In this document: positions 19,109 through 26,841 of the stretch, one piece after another
Layout of the letters: every line of letters begins with the position of its first letter
Position numbering within the stretch: the first letter of the stretch is position 1
DNA from: Eubacteriales bacterium
GTDB lineage: Bacteria; Bacillota; Clostridia; Lachnospirales; Lachnospiraceae
NCBI GenBank assembly: GCA_030540255.1
Contig: JAUNWP010000008.1
Span: 1 to 45,654 of the forward strand
Direction: 5' to 3'
DNA: 45,654 nt
The notes under the pieces: model-generated
Database searches by the model: none
The model's input: the letters and a program-made list of their open reading frames with translations, nothing else
What the model was told of the DNA's origin: nothing
Position numbers and translations under genes: made by a program

Positions 19109-21640
19109 ATGACTAAAAAAAGCAGAAAAAGAAAAAGAATCAATGTAAGTGTGGTTTTGGCAGTGATAGGAGCAGTCGGCTTTATCGCTGCCCTTTCGGT
19201 TTTTTTTATCGGAAGTTTTAAGAATACGGAGAGAGAGCATGCTGTATATTCCGCCATGGAGGAACCGACGCTTCCCGTTATTTATGCAGATATCGGTGGA
19301 ATATATGCAAATGTAATGTACGGCTATATGCAGGATATGGGCAACAAAGCCGCATCTGACAGCATCACACCGCTTCCCGAGGACAGAAAACTTGGGCTGC
19401 GTATCAAGATATATGATAATGTAGTCACAGAGCTGTCCTATGAGGTAAGAAGTCTGAATCTGGAACATTATATAGAAAAAACTGTTGTAGATGTACCTGC
19501 GAAAAGCGGAGACGGAGACATTTACACGGAGCTTCCCATACAGAATATGATAGAAAAGGATATTCCCTATCTGCTTAGGATAAAGCTGACTATGGGCGAG
19601 AAGACCGTTAATTACTATACAAGGATAATATGGTCGGATAACAACAGTGTATTCGATATGCTTAAAACCGCATCGGATTTCAATGAAAAAACCTTTAGTT
19701 ATGAGACGGCAAGAGATCTGACTGTATATCTTGAGAGCAGCGACAGTGCCGATAATTCAAGCCTTGATACAGTAGGAATTGATTCTTCGTTCTCACAGAT
19801 CACCTGGGGAGACAGCGGAATGCAGCTTAAGGGAGAACCTGAGCTTACTGTCAAGGAATATGACGGCATGATGGGAGCAGTAGAGATCAGGTATCTGACC
19901 GAAAGTCCGGGAAATGACGGAGATAATCCGGATCTGTATGAAAATACAGACGAATTCACCATGAAGGCGGGAAATGACCGTGTATACATGATGAATTACG
20001 AGAGACACACCTGTCAGGTATTTGAAGGAAGCAAGCACTTGTTTGCGGGAAACAGGATCAAGCTGGGTATCATCTCAAAGGATAAGATACAGACTGCCAA
20101 ATCCGAAAACGGAAGATTTATAGTATTCAAGACGGATAATGAGCTGTGGAGCTTTGACCAAAAAGAAAAGAAGGCTGTTAATATCTTTTCTTTCCGAAGT
20201 GAGACAGACAGAATAAGAGCATCACATGACGATTATGACATCAAGATACTGTCGGCGGATGATTCCGGTAATGTTAATTTCGTTGTGTACGGATACATGA
20301 ACAGAGGTCGGCATGAGGGGTATAACGGCATCACCTATTGCAGATACAACAGTCAGGATCAGAGTAATGAGGAGATATTCTTTATTCCTATAGTGAATAA
20401 TTATGAAAATATCAAGCTTGAGCTTGATGAGCTGTGTGCAATGAGTAATTCGGGAGTCATTTACATTAAGCAGGATGATTCTGTATATGCCATAGACGGG
20501 ATATCTCAGGAGCTTATGACTGTTGCAACGGGTCTCGGTGAGCATAGATTTGCATCGAGCTACGATCAGACCAAGATAGCCTGGCTTGACGGTGATACAG
20601 ACGGTGAAAACAGCATCAAGCTCATGGATATAGAGAGTGGAAATACAAACACAATAAGCGCAGAGAGCGGCAAGGTGCTCAATGTAATAGGATTCTATAA
20701 CAATGATCTTATCTACGGAGAGAGGAATGTCGGAGATAATCGTATCATCAACGGAAGGATACAGGGAAGACCGATATCCGATCTGCACATAGTTGATCCG
20801 CAGCTTAACTCCGTTATGGATTACAGCAAGGAAGGTCTGTATTTCGAGGACATAAGGATAGACGGAGACCGTATACGTCTTGCCCAGTATAAAAAGGGTG
20901 AAGGCAGCAATGAGTACAGCTTTGTAAGCAGGGATACGATCGTCAGCAGTGAGGAAGAGGCCGATCTGTATACAAATTATATATCATCATCAGATACCGA
21001 TACCAAGAAAAAGATATACTACGTAGATCTTGACGAAAATATCAAAACCACGCGCAGTCTTAAGGTTACGGCACCTCAGAATATAAGCTATGAGAAATCC
21101 GGCAACATCGAACTGCAATCGAATAAAAAGAGCAGCAGCGTAAATTACTATGCCTATGCCAACGGTAATCTTAAAGGAAAGTATTCAAGCCTGAAGGAGG
21201 CTATGGAAGCCTGCTATGACGAGATAGGATGGATATATGATGATAACTGTGTTGTTCTGTACAGCAGAGCCGACAGGAATTCGAGTCACACGATCAAGGA
21301 TCCTTTCAGTGCTGCAGCACCTTTGGTTGCAGCAGTGGAAAACGGTGACCTCCTCAATGACCAGATAACGGACAGCGCTTATATACTGATGGATGCTCAG
21401 GGAATAGAACTGAATAAACTGATGTATTATATAGGTAAGGATGCACCGGTAATGGCAAGACTCGGAGACGGCAGCTACTGTCTGCTGTATGCTTATGACA
21501 GAACAAGCATAGGTGTATTCTATCCGGCGGAGAATGATGAGCTTAGTTCAAAGCAGAGCATGAGTATAGAGGAAGCCGCACAGTATTTTGCAAAGTATAA
21601 CAGTGATTTTACCTGCTTTATTAAGTATAACGGTAAGTAA
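19109..21640 (+). CDS. Large membrane-anchored extracytoplasmic protein of unknown function
   Basis: This 843-residue protein begins with a Lys/Arg-rich cytoplasmic stub and one transmembrane helix (about residues 11-32), so most of it should lie outside the membrane. The middle (about 250-640) holds repeated short beta-type segments such as NELWSFDQKEKKAV, VYAIDGISQELMTV and SIKLMDIESGNTN, suggestive of a beta-propeller. The last 120 residues resemble the C39-like papain fold (LNKLMYYIGKDAPVMARLGDGSYCLLYAYD). The usual His of the GxHxxxxxGY element is not seen, so it is probably catalytically inactive. It starts 2 bases after the DUF4446 gene. The fold assignments are inference; I do not recognise a named family. 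Confidence 0.65.
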   Translation: MTKKSRKRKRINVSVVLAVIGAVGFIAALSVFFIGSFKNTEREHAVYSAMEEPTLPVIYADIGGIYANVMYGYMQDMGNKAASDSITPLPEDRKLGLRIKIYDNVVTELSYEVRSLNLEHYIEKTVVDVPAKSGDGDIYTELPIQNMIEKDIPYLLRIKLTMGEKTVNYYTRIIWSDNNSVFDMLKTASDFNEKTFSYETARDLTVYLESSDSADNSSLDTVGIDSSFSQITWGDSGMQLKGEPELTVKEYDGMMGAVEIRYLTESPGNDGDNPDLYENTDEFTMKAGNDRVYMMNYERHTCQVFEGSKHLFAGNRIKLGIISKDKIQTAKSENGRFIVFKTDNELWSFDQKEKKAVNIFSFRSETDRIRASHDDYDIKILSADDSGNVNFVVYGYMNRGRHEGYNGITYCRYNSQDQSNEEIFFIPIVNNYENIKLELDELCAMSNSGVIYIKQDDSVYAIDGISQELMTVATGLGEHRFASSYDQTKIAWLDGDTDGENSIKLMDIESGNTNTISAESGKVLNVIGFYNNDLIYGERNVGDNRIINGRIQGRPISDLHIVDPQLNSVMDYSKEGLYFEDIRIDGDRIRLAQYKKGEGSNEYSFVSRDTIVSSEEEADLYTNYISSSDTDTKKKIYYVDLDENIKTTRSLKVTAPQNISYEKSGNIELQSNKKSSSVNYYAYANGNLKGKYSSLKEAMEACYDEIGWIYDDNCVVLYSRADRNSSHTIKDPFSAAAPLVAAVENGDLLNDQITDSAYILMDAQGIELNKLMYYIGKDAPVMARLGDGSYCLLYAYDRTSIGVFYPAENDELSSKQSMSIEEAAQYFAKYNSDFTCFIKYNGK

Positions 21641-21753
21641 GACTGATAAAAGCAGGATAAAACAGACTTGAGTATAAAGCAGCCGGCTGAGTTTAAAGTT
21701 GAGATCAATATTGTAAGGCCGGAAATGTCGAACACTTATCAAATGCGCTGAGG

Positions 21754-21782
21754 TTTACAAATTTTGCCCGAGCGTATATAAT
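21754..21782 (+). promoter_or_regulatory. Promoter upstream of murA
   Basis: TTTACA (21754-21759) and a perfect TATAAT (21777-21782) are 17 bases apart. The predicted 5' leader is about 120 bases long and contains an uncharacterised segment with short GC-rich inverted pieces (around 21846-21868). Nothing else is recognised in the 270-base gap before murA. Confidence 0.75.
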
Positions 21783-21910
21783 CATAACTTACTGCATATA
21801 TGAAAGCCCAAGGCTGCATGGCAGTAAACTTTAATATTCGGATAGGCCTCGCGTAAGCGGGCGTATCTGTTTGTAAAAAACAACAAACGACCGAAATAAA
21901 AGGGGAACGA

Positions 21911-23188
21911 ATGGAACAGTATATCATCAAGGGCGGAGCCGAGCTTAAAGGTGAAGTTACAATCGACGGTGCAAAAAATGCCGCGCTCGGTATTCTTGCG
22001 GCTGCTATTATGGCAGACGAGGATGTCCTGATAGAGAATATTCCAAATGTAAATGATGTAAATGTCATGCTTGAGGCCATAGCTCATATCGGAGCTAAGG
22101 TCGAGCGTATAGATGCGCATACCGTAAGGATCAACGGAGCTGCTATCACAAGCTGTGAGGTAGATGATGATTTTATGCGCAGGATAAGAGCATCATATTA
22201 TTTTATCGGAGCTTTGCTCGGAAAATACAAAAATGCCAAGGTGCCGCTTCCGGGAGGATGCGCGATAGGCGCAAGACCTATCGACCAGCATATAAAGGGA
22301 TTTGAGGCACTCGGAGCCAAGATTGACATAAAGGGAGGATATCTATCCACAACAGCAGCAAGACTTAAGGGAGCACATATATATTTTGATGTTGTTACGG
22401 TAGGTGCAACCATCAATGTAATGATGGCTGCAAGTATGGCAGAGGGACAGACCATTATCGAGAATGCGGCGCGTGAGCCGCACATCGTTGATGTTGCAAA
22501 CTTTCTTAACAGTATGGGAGCCAAGATCAAGGGAGCCGGAACAGATACCATCAGGATCAATGGCGTCAGTAAGCTGCACGGTACGCAGTACGCTATCATT
22601 CCCGATCAGATCGAGGCAGGAACCTTTATGTGTATGGCGGCTGCCTGCAGAGGAGACATTCTCATAAAAAATGTCATACCTAAGCATCTTGAGTCCATAA
22701 CGGCGAAACTTACAGAGATGGGTAATACCGTACAGGAATATGATGAGGCGGTTCGTGTTATAGGTGCCGAAAAGCAGCGTCATACTGATGTTAAGACACT
22801 TCCTTATCCGGGATTTCCGACGGATATGCAGCCTCAGATCGCAGTGACGCTTGCACTTGCGGAAGGCGCAAGCATAGTTACCGAATCCATATTTGAGAAC
22901 CGCTTTAAGTATGTTGAGGAATTGAGACGTATGGGAGCCGAGGTAAGAGTAGAGCGTAATGTTGCCGTTATTGACGGAATAGAGCGTTTCTCGGGAGCTT
23001 CCATATCTGCCCCGGATCTTCGTGCGGGTGCAGCTCTTGTTATAGCGGCACTTCAGGCGGACGGTATCAGCTCTATCGACGGCATAGGCTACATCAAGCG
23101 CGGCTATGAGGATTTTGAAAAGAAGATCACCGCTCTCGGCGGAAAAATCAAGTATATTAATGATCCGAATATAACGGAATATGCATAA
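21911..23188 (+). CDS. murA: UDP-N-acetylglucosamine 1-carboxyvinyltransferase MurA
   Basis: This 425-residue enzyme transfers enolpyruvate from PEP to UDP-GlcNAc, the first committed step of peptidoglycan synthesis. The N-terminal DGAKNAALG motif (residues 19-27) includes the catalytic-site lysine. The active-site loop is LPGGCAIGARPIDQH with Cys117, the residue alkylated by fosfomycin, so it should be of the sensitive type. AGGGGAA lies upstream of the ATG. The end overlaps the next gene by 8 bases. Confidence 0.96.
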   Translation: MEQYIIKGGAELKGEVTIDGAKNAALGILAAAIMADEDVLIENIPNVNDVNVMLEAIAHIGAKVERIDAHTVRINGAAITSCEVDDDFMRRIRASYYFIGALLGKYKNAKVPLPGGCAIGARPIDQHIKGFEALGAKIDIKGGYLSTTAARLKGAHIYFDVVTVGATINVMMAASMAEGQTIIENAAREPHIVDVANFLNSMGAKIKGAGTDTIRINGVSKLHGTQYAIIPDQIEAGTFMCMAAACRGDILIKNVIPKHLESITAKLTEMGNTVQEYDEAVRVIGAEKQRHTDVKTLPYPGFPTDMQPQIAVTLALAEGASIVTESIFENRFKYVEELRRMGAEVRVERNVAVIDGIERFSGASISAPDLRAGAALVIAALQADGISSIDGIGYIKRGYEDFEKKITALGGKIKYINDPNITEYA

Positions 23189-24071
23189 TTATCTAAATGC
23201 GGCAGGCTTTTCGGAATATAACACGGAAGGCACTGTCTACAGATTAATAAGGAATCGGGTACTGAGACCCGAATATCTGACAGCACGGCTCGACTTAGGT
23301 GACGGGACCGTGCTTTTGGAATACAGAATGCCTGTAAATTCTTTTGTGGGTATCTGCGCCGGATTGATACACGGCAACGGAGAATTTTCGGAGCTTCAGT
23401 ATTACTATCCCTACTATGATTCACCGGAGATATCGACGACTGCCGAATGTACGGTGGAGCGCCATACTATGGAAGAGACCTACTCAGGTGTTATAGAGGC
23501 TTACAATATCGGACTTTCTCTGATATTTTTCATGAGTAATCCGGTAAGTTACCGCCTTAGGATGGCAAATGACCCGGTAAACTCATTCAAGGGAACAGCC
23601 TTGTCGGCATTTTCCAATAAGGCAACGGTTTTGCTACCGGTAGTGCCGCAGGATGATCCTCTCGATCCTCTTATGGGTATGGATATGAAGGATGTTGCAG
23701 CAATATTCGATATGCCTCCGGCAGAAGATGATTCGGTGGATTCGATAGATGCGCTGACGGAATCCGATCTCAATATGTTTCATCAGATATCTGAGAGAAT
23801 AGAGTCTGAGGATCTGTATTCACTTGTGGATCAGAGCTTTATGCCATGCGGAGTCGAATGCGACCTTTATTCGGTAATCGGAGAGATCAAGGAGATCAAA
23901 GACTCTGTAAATGAGCTTACCGAGGAGGAGCTTAGCTTCATTAAGCTCAGCTGCAATGATGTCGAGTTCTGGATGTGTATAAGAAAGGCTGACATACTCG
24001 GAGAGCCGCTTGTGGGACGCCGTCTCAAGTGCAGCATCTGGATGACCGGACGTGTAAATGTGGAGTTTTAA
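23181..24071 (+). CDS. DUF3881-like protein of unknown function
   Basis: This is a 296-residue soluble protein with no signal peptide or membrane segment. The N-terminus (MHNYLNAAGFSEY) and the segments YYYPYYDSPEIST and YNIGLSLIFFMSNPVSYR resemble DUF3881, a family I associate with Lachnospiraceae; this is from memory of the pattern. The middle (about 150-220) is acidic and Asp/Met-rich. It overlaps murA by 8 bases and precedes the EamA gene by 3 bases, so the three are probably one operon. The function is unknown. Confidence 0.65.
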   Translation: MHNYLNAAGFSEYNTEGTVYRLIRNRVLRPEYLTARLDLGDGTVLLEYRMPVNSFVGICAGLIHGNGEFSELQYYYPYYDSPEISTTAECTVERHTMEETYSGVIEAYNIGLSLIFFMSNPVSYRLRMANDPVNSFKGTALSAFSNKATVLLPVVPQDDPLDPLMGMDMKDVAAIFDMPPAEDDSVDSIDALTESDLNMFHQISERIESEDLYSLVDQSFMPCGVECDLYSVIGEIKEIKDSVNELTEEELSFIKLSCNDVEFWMCIRKADILGEPLVGRRLKCSIWMTGRVNVEF

Positions 24072-24074
24072 TCT

Positions 24075-24977
24075 ATGAGTAGGACAACAAAGGGCGTAAT
24101 GCTCTCGATACTGACTCCTGTACTCTGGGGTATCATGTCGATCCCGATAAGAACACTTAATGAGTACGGAATATCAAGCCAGGACCTTGCATTTTTCCGC
24201 TGTGCCGTATCGGGTATAGGCTTGTTCATCTTCAATCTCTTCGTAGACAGAGATGTACTTCGCATTGATCCCAAGGGATTTCTCGTAAGCACACTTTATG
24301 GCTGCTTTTCCTACGGACTGAGCTTTACCGCCTATGCTCTGGCTGTTGAGCGTATACCTGTGGCTGTGGCAATGGTGCTGATGTTCCTGTGTCCGGTATG
24401 GGTAAGCCTGCTGAACAGGATCATTTTCAAGGAAAAACTGGGTGCGGTAAATACCGTGAGCATAATCATCTGTCTTATAGGTGCGGTACTGGTATCAAAT
24501 GTACTGAGCATAAAGGATGTCAAGCTTGACATGTTCGGCATAGTATGTGCACTTATAAACGGCTTAGGAGCCGGACTGCAGCTGATAATACCGAGATATT
24601 TCGAAGGAAAATACAAGAAGAACACCTTTGTGGTATACGGATTTATCTGCTCGGCTTTAATGCTCATGTTCTTCACCAATTTCGGCGTTGTTAATGCGGC
24701 TGTAACGGCGGATCCGTTACGTGTCACAAGCAACATGATACTGCTTAGCGTAGTATGTACCCTGATAGCAAACTATGTGTTTGTTATCGCATCTTCATAT
24801 ATCAGCAGCACACTGGTGAGCATACTCTCGGCGCTTGAGGTCGTAGTCGGATCACTCGTGGGTATACTTATTTACAAGGAAACCATGAATGCGGCACAGA
24901 GCTTCGGAGCAGTCATCATAGTGATAGGAGCCTTGCTGCCGAATATATTGCCTATGCTAAAGCGCAGCAAAAGTTAA
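24075..24977 (+). CDS. EamA/DMT-family membrane transporter
   Basis: This 300-residue protein has about ten predicted transmembrane helices in two repeats, each matching the EamA pattern of the drug/metabolite transporter superfamily. The first repeat ends near LIGAVLVSNVL (about residue 140). The second ends with the typical ETMNAAQSFGAVIIVIGALLPNI. Such proteins usually export small metabolites; the substrate cannot be predicted. It follows the DUF3881-like gene with a 3-base gap. Confidence 0.88.
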   Translation: MSRTTKGVMLSILTPVLWGIMSIPIRTLNEYGISSQDLAFFRCAVSGIGLFIFNLFVDRDVLRIDPKGFLVSTLYGCFSYGLSFTAYALAVERIPVAVAMVLMFLCPVWVSLLNRIIFKEKLGAVNTVSIIICLIGAVLVSNVLSIKDVKLDMFGIVCALINGLGAGLQLIIPRYFEGKYKKNTFVVYGFICSALMLMFFTNFGVVNAAVTADPLRVTSNMILLSVVCTLIANYVFVIASSYISSTLVSILSALEVVVGSLVGILIYKETMNAAQSFGAVIIVIGALLPNILPMLKRSKS

Positions 24978-24983
24978 AATTCT

Positions 24984-25012
24984 TTGACGATAGGTGTAAA
25001 TTGTGTTATTCT
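24984..25012 (+). promoter_or_regulatory. Promoter upstream of tRNA-Arg
   Basis: TTGACG (24984-24989) and TATTCT (25007-25012) are 17 bases apart and lie about 100 bases upstream of the tRNA. The leader between them contains a GTCTG/CAGAC inverted repeat (25020-25056) of unknown role. Confidence 0.55.
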
Positions 25013-25113
25013 AAGCAGGTCTGTAGAAGTACGCTTAAGGCAATACCTCTGCAGACTTTGCAAAAGCCGTAGACATGAATGTTTCGACAGCCATGTCATA
25101 CAGCAATATAGAT

Positions 25114-25187
25114 GTTTCTGTAGCTCAGCAGGATAGAGCGTTCGCCTCCTAAGCGAAAGGTCGTGCGTTCGAATCGCATCAGGAACA
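25114..25187 (+). tRNA. tRNA-Arg(CCU)
   Basis: A standard cloverleaf is visible: acceptor stem GTTTCTG/CAGGAAC with one G-U pair, anticodon stem TTCGC/GCGAA with loop CTCCTAA (anticodon CCU, reading AGG), and the T loop TTCGAAT. The 3' CCA is not encoded. The last 33 bases are repeated at 26517-26549, the pattern left by an integrase that uses a tRNA 3' end as attachment site. Confidence 0.95.
25155..25187 (+). repeat. attL-like repeat (3' end of tRNA-Arg)
   Basis: These 33 bases match 26517-26549 at 32 positions; the only difference is G25165 versus T26527. The repeat covers the end of the anticodon arm, the variable loop, the T arm and the 3' acceptor strand. Confidence 0.8.
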
Positions 25188-25199
25188 TTACAAATTGTC

Positions 25200-25245
25200 G
25201 GCAGTGGTTTGATTTGTCAAGCCTCTGCCTTTTTCTGTATTTTTT
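25200..25245 (+). terminator. Intrinsic terminator after tRNA-Arg
   Basis: GGCAGTGGTTTGA pairs with TCAAGCCTCTGCC (25200-25212 with 25217-25229; one mismatch, one G-U pair). It is followed by TTTTTCTGTATTTTTT. Confidence 0.8.
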
Positions 25246-25291
25246 ATCTGAATCATTGCCATCTAAAAGTCTTGTTATTATACTATCTTTA

Positions 25292-25370
25292 TAGAAGGTG
25301 CCTCTGTTCCGGGTTCTTGCAAGATTGTGTATTGTATCCCGGTCTGTCTGAAGACAGAGGCTACCTTCTA
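25292..25370 (+). ncRNA. Three-way-junction RNA-like structure of unknown identity
   Basis: Three helices can form together. P1 joins 25292-25302 to 25359-25370 (TAGAAGG...GCC with GGC...CCTTCTA, one bulge). P2 joins CCGGG (25309-25313) to CCCGG (25338-25342). P3 is TCTGTC-TGAA-GACAGA (25343-25358). P2 and P3 abut directly and P3 abuts P1, as in a stacked junction. CCTCTGT (25301-25307) could also pair with ACAGAGG (25354-25360) instead of P3, giving two exclusive states. No open reading frame is present. I do not recognise the element, and expression is not shown. Confidence 0.4.
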
Positions 25371-25527
25371 TTTTGATGTATAGGTATAATTCAAAATATA
25401 GGCTTTACTATGATTTTAATAATCCTTGGAAGTTATTATTCCATGATAATTTGCTGAATGGCTGCCCGCTATTTTTGTGTAGATATTGCGCTTGGTTTCG
25501 AAAATTCAAAAAATTTGTCAGAAAATT

Positions 25528-25585
25528 TTATCTCCATCATCAATATTGAAATCTGCCTCATTTTGCAGTGAAATGAGGGAGATAA
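25528..25585 (+). other. Nested inverted repeats upstream of the DUF4160 gene
   Basis: TTATCTCC (25528-25535) pairs with GGAGATAA (25578-25585), and CCTCATTT (25556-25563) pairs with AAATGAGG (25571-25578), sharing one base. Just after is a 10-codon open frame with a ribosome-binding site (ATG at 25589), perhaps the stub of a lost gene. The rest of 25380-25660 is AT-rich and shows nothing else. Confidence 0.3.
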
Positions 25586-25661
25586 TAAATGAAGGAGATA
25601 GAGAAGAATTTGATTAATTGATTACAATTGTTGCTGAGCATATATCGGCAGCATTTACCTG

Positions 25662-25690
25662 TTGATTATATCACGGTACCGTGATATAAT
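25662..25690 (+). promoter_or_regulatory. Promoter overlapped by a 26-bp perfect palindrome (operator)
   Basis: TTGATT (25662-25667) and TATAAT (25685-25690) are 17 bases apart. A perfect 26-bp palindrome, 13 bases per arm centred on CGGT|ACCG (25665-25690), covers the spacer and the whole -10 box. A dimeric repressor bound there would block polymerase. The HTH-containing product of the second gene downstream is the obvious candidate, as in autoregulated toxin-antitoxin operons; that link is inference. Confidence 0.75.
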
Positions 25691-25719
25691 ATAAACAACA
25701 AGAAGGAGGTGATTTCACG

Positions 25720-25973
25720 ATGCCGGTATTATCAAGATTCTATGGAATCATTATCAGAATGTATTTCTTGCAAAGCGAACATAATCCTCCGCACATACAC
25801 GCAATTTACAATGAGGATGTGGCGGCAATCGATTTTATGACAGGTGAAGTGTGGAAGGACATCTTCCACCCAAGGCATTGGCAATGGTCCAAGAATGGGT
25901 TTCTATCAATAAAGAATCACTGCAGGAAATGTGGAAAACGCAAGAATTCAAAAAACTTCCACCGCTGGAATAA
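25720..25973 (+). pseudogene. DUF4160 family protein, frameshifted
   Basis: The N-terminus MPVLSRFYGIIIRMYFLQSEHNPPHIHAIYNE shows the DUF4160 pattern (SRFYGI, then the PPH-H-A motif). After GEV at 25849-25851 the reading frame diverges. If one base is supplied at about 25852-25853, the other frame continues as EGHLPPKALAMVQEWV and ends at a TAA at 25971-25973, restoring a normal DUF4160 C-terminus of about 84 residues in all. As it stands, the uncorrected frame runs to 26001 with an unrelated basic tail. AAGGAGGTGA lies before the ATG. A single-base deletion, a sequencing error or programmed frameshifting are all possible. Confidence 0.75.
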
Positions 25974-25985
25974 GGAGGAGTGCTT

Positions 25986-26453
25986 ATGTTTCATAAGATA
26001 AAAAATGTTTCTCCAATCTCCGATTTTAAACTGAGCGTTCAGTTTAGTGAGGGTGTCACTAAAATATACGATGTCAAACCTTTATTCGAAAAACTCCCAG
26101 TTTTTAAGAAGCTGAAAGGCAATCCTGCTGAGTTTGCCGGTGTTTCTGTTGATGTAGGCGGTTATGGCATCATTTGGGACGATGATTTGGACTTGTCCTG
26201 CGATGAATTGTGGGAGAACGGAGTTTTAACTGAAACGCCATTTGACGGTCTTATGGCATTCAGTGATGCTACTGAATTATGGGGGCTAAATGAAAGTACC
26301 TTACGGAAAGCAATTTCCTACGGAAAGCTTGTAAATGGTGTAGATGTATGCAAATTCGGCAAACAATGGGTGGTCTCAATCGATGCAATGAAACGGGAAT
26401 ATGGATCAAGCGTTCATCAACATGAATTTATACCAACGAAAACCTGTATGTGA
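25986..26453 (+). CDS. DUF2442 protein with C-terminal helix-turn-helix (antitoxin-like)
   Basis: This is a 155-residue protein. Residues 1-80 match DUF2442 (FKLSVQFSEGVTKIYDVKPLF, then VDVGGYGIIWDDDLDLSCDELWENG). Residues about 90-140 form a helix-turn-helix segment (DATELWGLNESTLRKAISYG followed by KFGKQWVVSIDAMKREYG). DUF4160 and DUF2442 genes commonly sit together. I read this one as a DNA-binding antitoxin-like partner that could bind the palindrome at 25665-25690. The ATG at 25986 follows AAGGAGG (25972-25978), which overlaps the end of the upstream frame. The toxin-antitoxin role is inference. Confidence 0.75.
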   Translation: MFHKIKNVSPISDFKLSVQFSEGVTKIYDVKPLFEKLPVFKKLKGNPAEFAGVSVDVGGYGIIWDDDLDLSCDELWENGVLTETPFDGLMAFSDATELWGLNESTLRKAISYGKLVNGVDVCKFGKQWVVSIDAMKREYGSSVHQHEFIPTKTCM

Positions 26454-26516
26454 CAATCAATCATAGCTAAAGCAATTCAATATCAGTCTAATGCTGAGAT
26501 TCCCTGAAAAGGCGGT

Positions 26517-26549
26517 GAAAGGTCGTTCGTTCGAATCGCATCAGGAACA
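26517..26549 (+). repeat. attR-like repeat (tRNA-Arg 3' fragment)
   Basis: This 33-base copy of the tRNA-Arg 3' end has a single mismatch. There is no anticodon or 5' half, so it is not a functional tRNA. It marks the distal edge of the small island. Confidence 0.8.
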
Positions 26550-26555
26550 GAGTAT

Positions 26556-26596
26556 AAGAGTCTTATATCCGTGAAATCGTGTATAAGGCTCTTTTT
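26556..26596 (+). terminator. Intrinsic terminator after the attR-like repeat
   Basis: AAGAGTCTTATA (26556-26567) pairs with TATAAGGCTCTT (26582-26593) and is followed by T residues. It lies 7 bases after the repeat and may be the ancestral terminator of tRNA-Arg. Confidence 0.75.
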
Positions 26597-26841
26597 TGTG
26601 GTACCGTAAAAGCAGATGGGGAAGTTGATTAATGTATGGTTTAGAAGAAATTTTTGTCTTTGACATTATGATTTTCTCGGTTGACGTTCGTGTTTATTCT
26701 ACTTACGATATAAGTATGAAAGGACGGAGATTTTAGGATTAGGATGACCAAATTCAAAATCTTGATGCTATTTAAATTCGCAAAAAATACATCTTCTATA
26801 GTGGATGAATGGTATCCGTACATGCTTTTGGAGGAAGGGTA
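26597..26841. other. Non-coding gap before the DUF4230 genes
   Basis: This AT-rich stretch has no convincing open frame, repeat or well-spaced promoter. TTGACG (around 26681) and TATAAG are present but spaced too far apart for a standard promoter. A GGAGGAAGGG ribosome-binding site closes it. Confidence 0.4.

Larger units (their letters stand above)
25188..26549 (+). mobile_element. Small tRNA-Arg-integrated island, or remnant of one
   Basis: About 1.36 kb is bounded by the intact tRNA-Arg and a copy of its 3' end. Inside are a terminator, two foldable elements, a palindromic promoter/operator and a DUF4160/DUF2442-HTH gene pair. The second copy is followed by its own terminator (26556-26596), which may be the tRNA's original one displaced by insertion. 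No integrase is present, so the element is either a deletion remnant or was mobilised in trans. Boundaries are inferred from the repeat. Confidence 0.65.

Noticed and set aside
26681..26716. TTGACG and TATAAG as a promoter for the DUF4230 genes
   Set aside because: The spacing is about 22 bases, too long for a standard sigma-A promoter.
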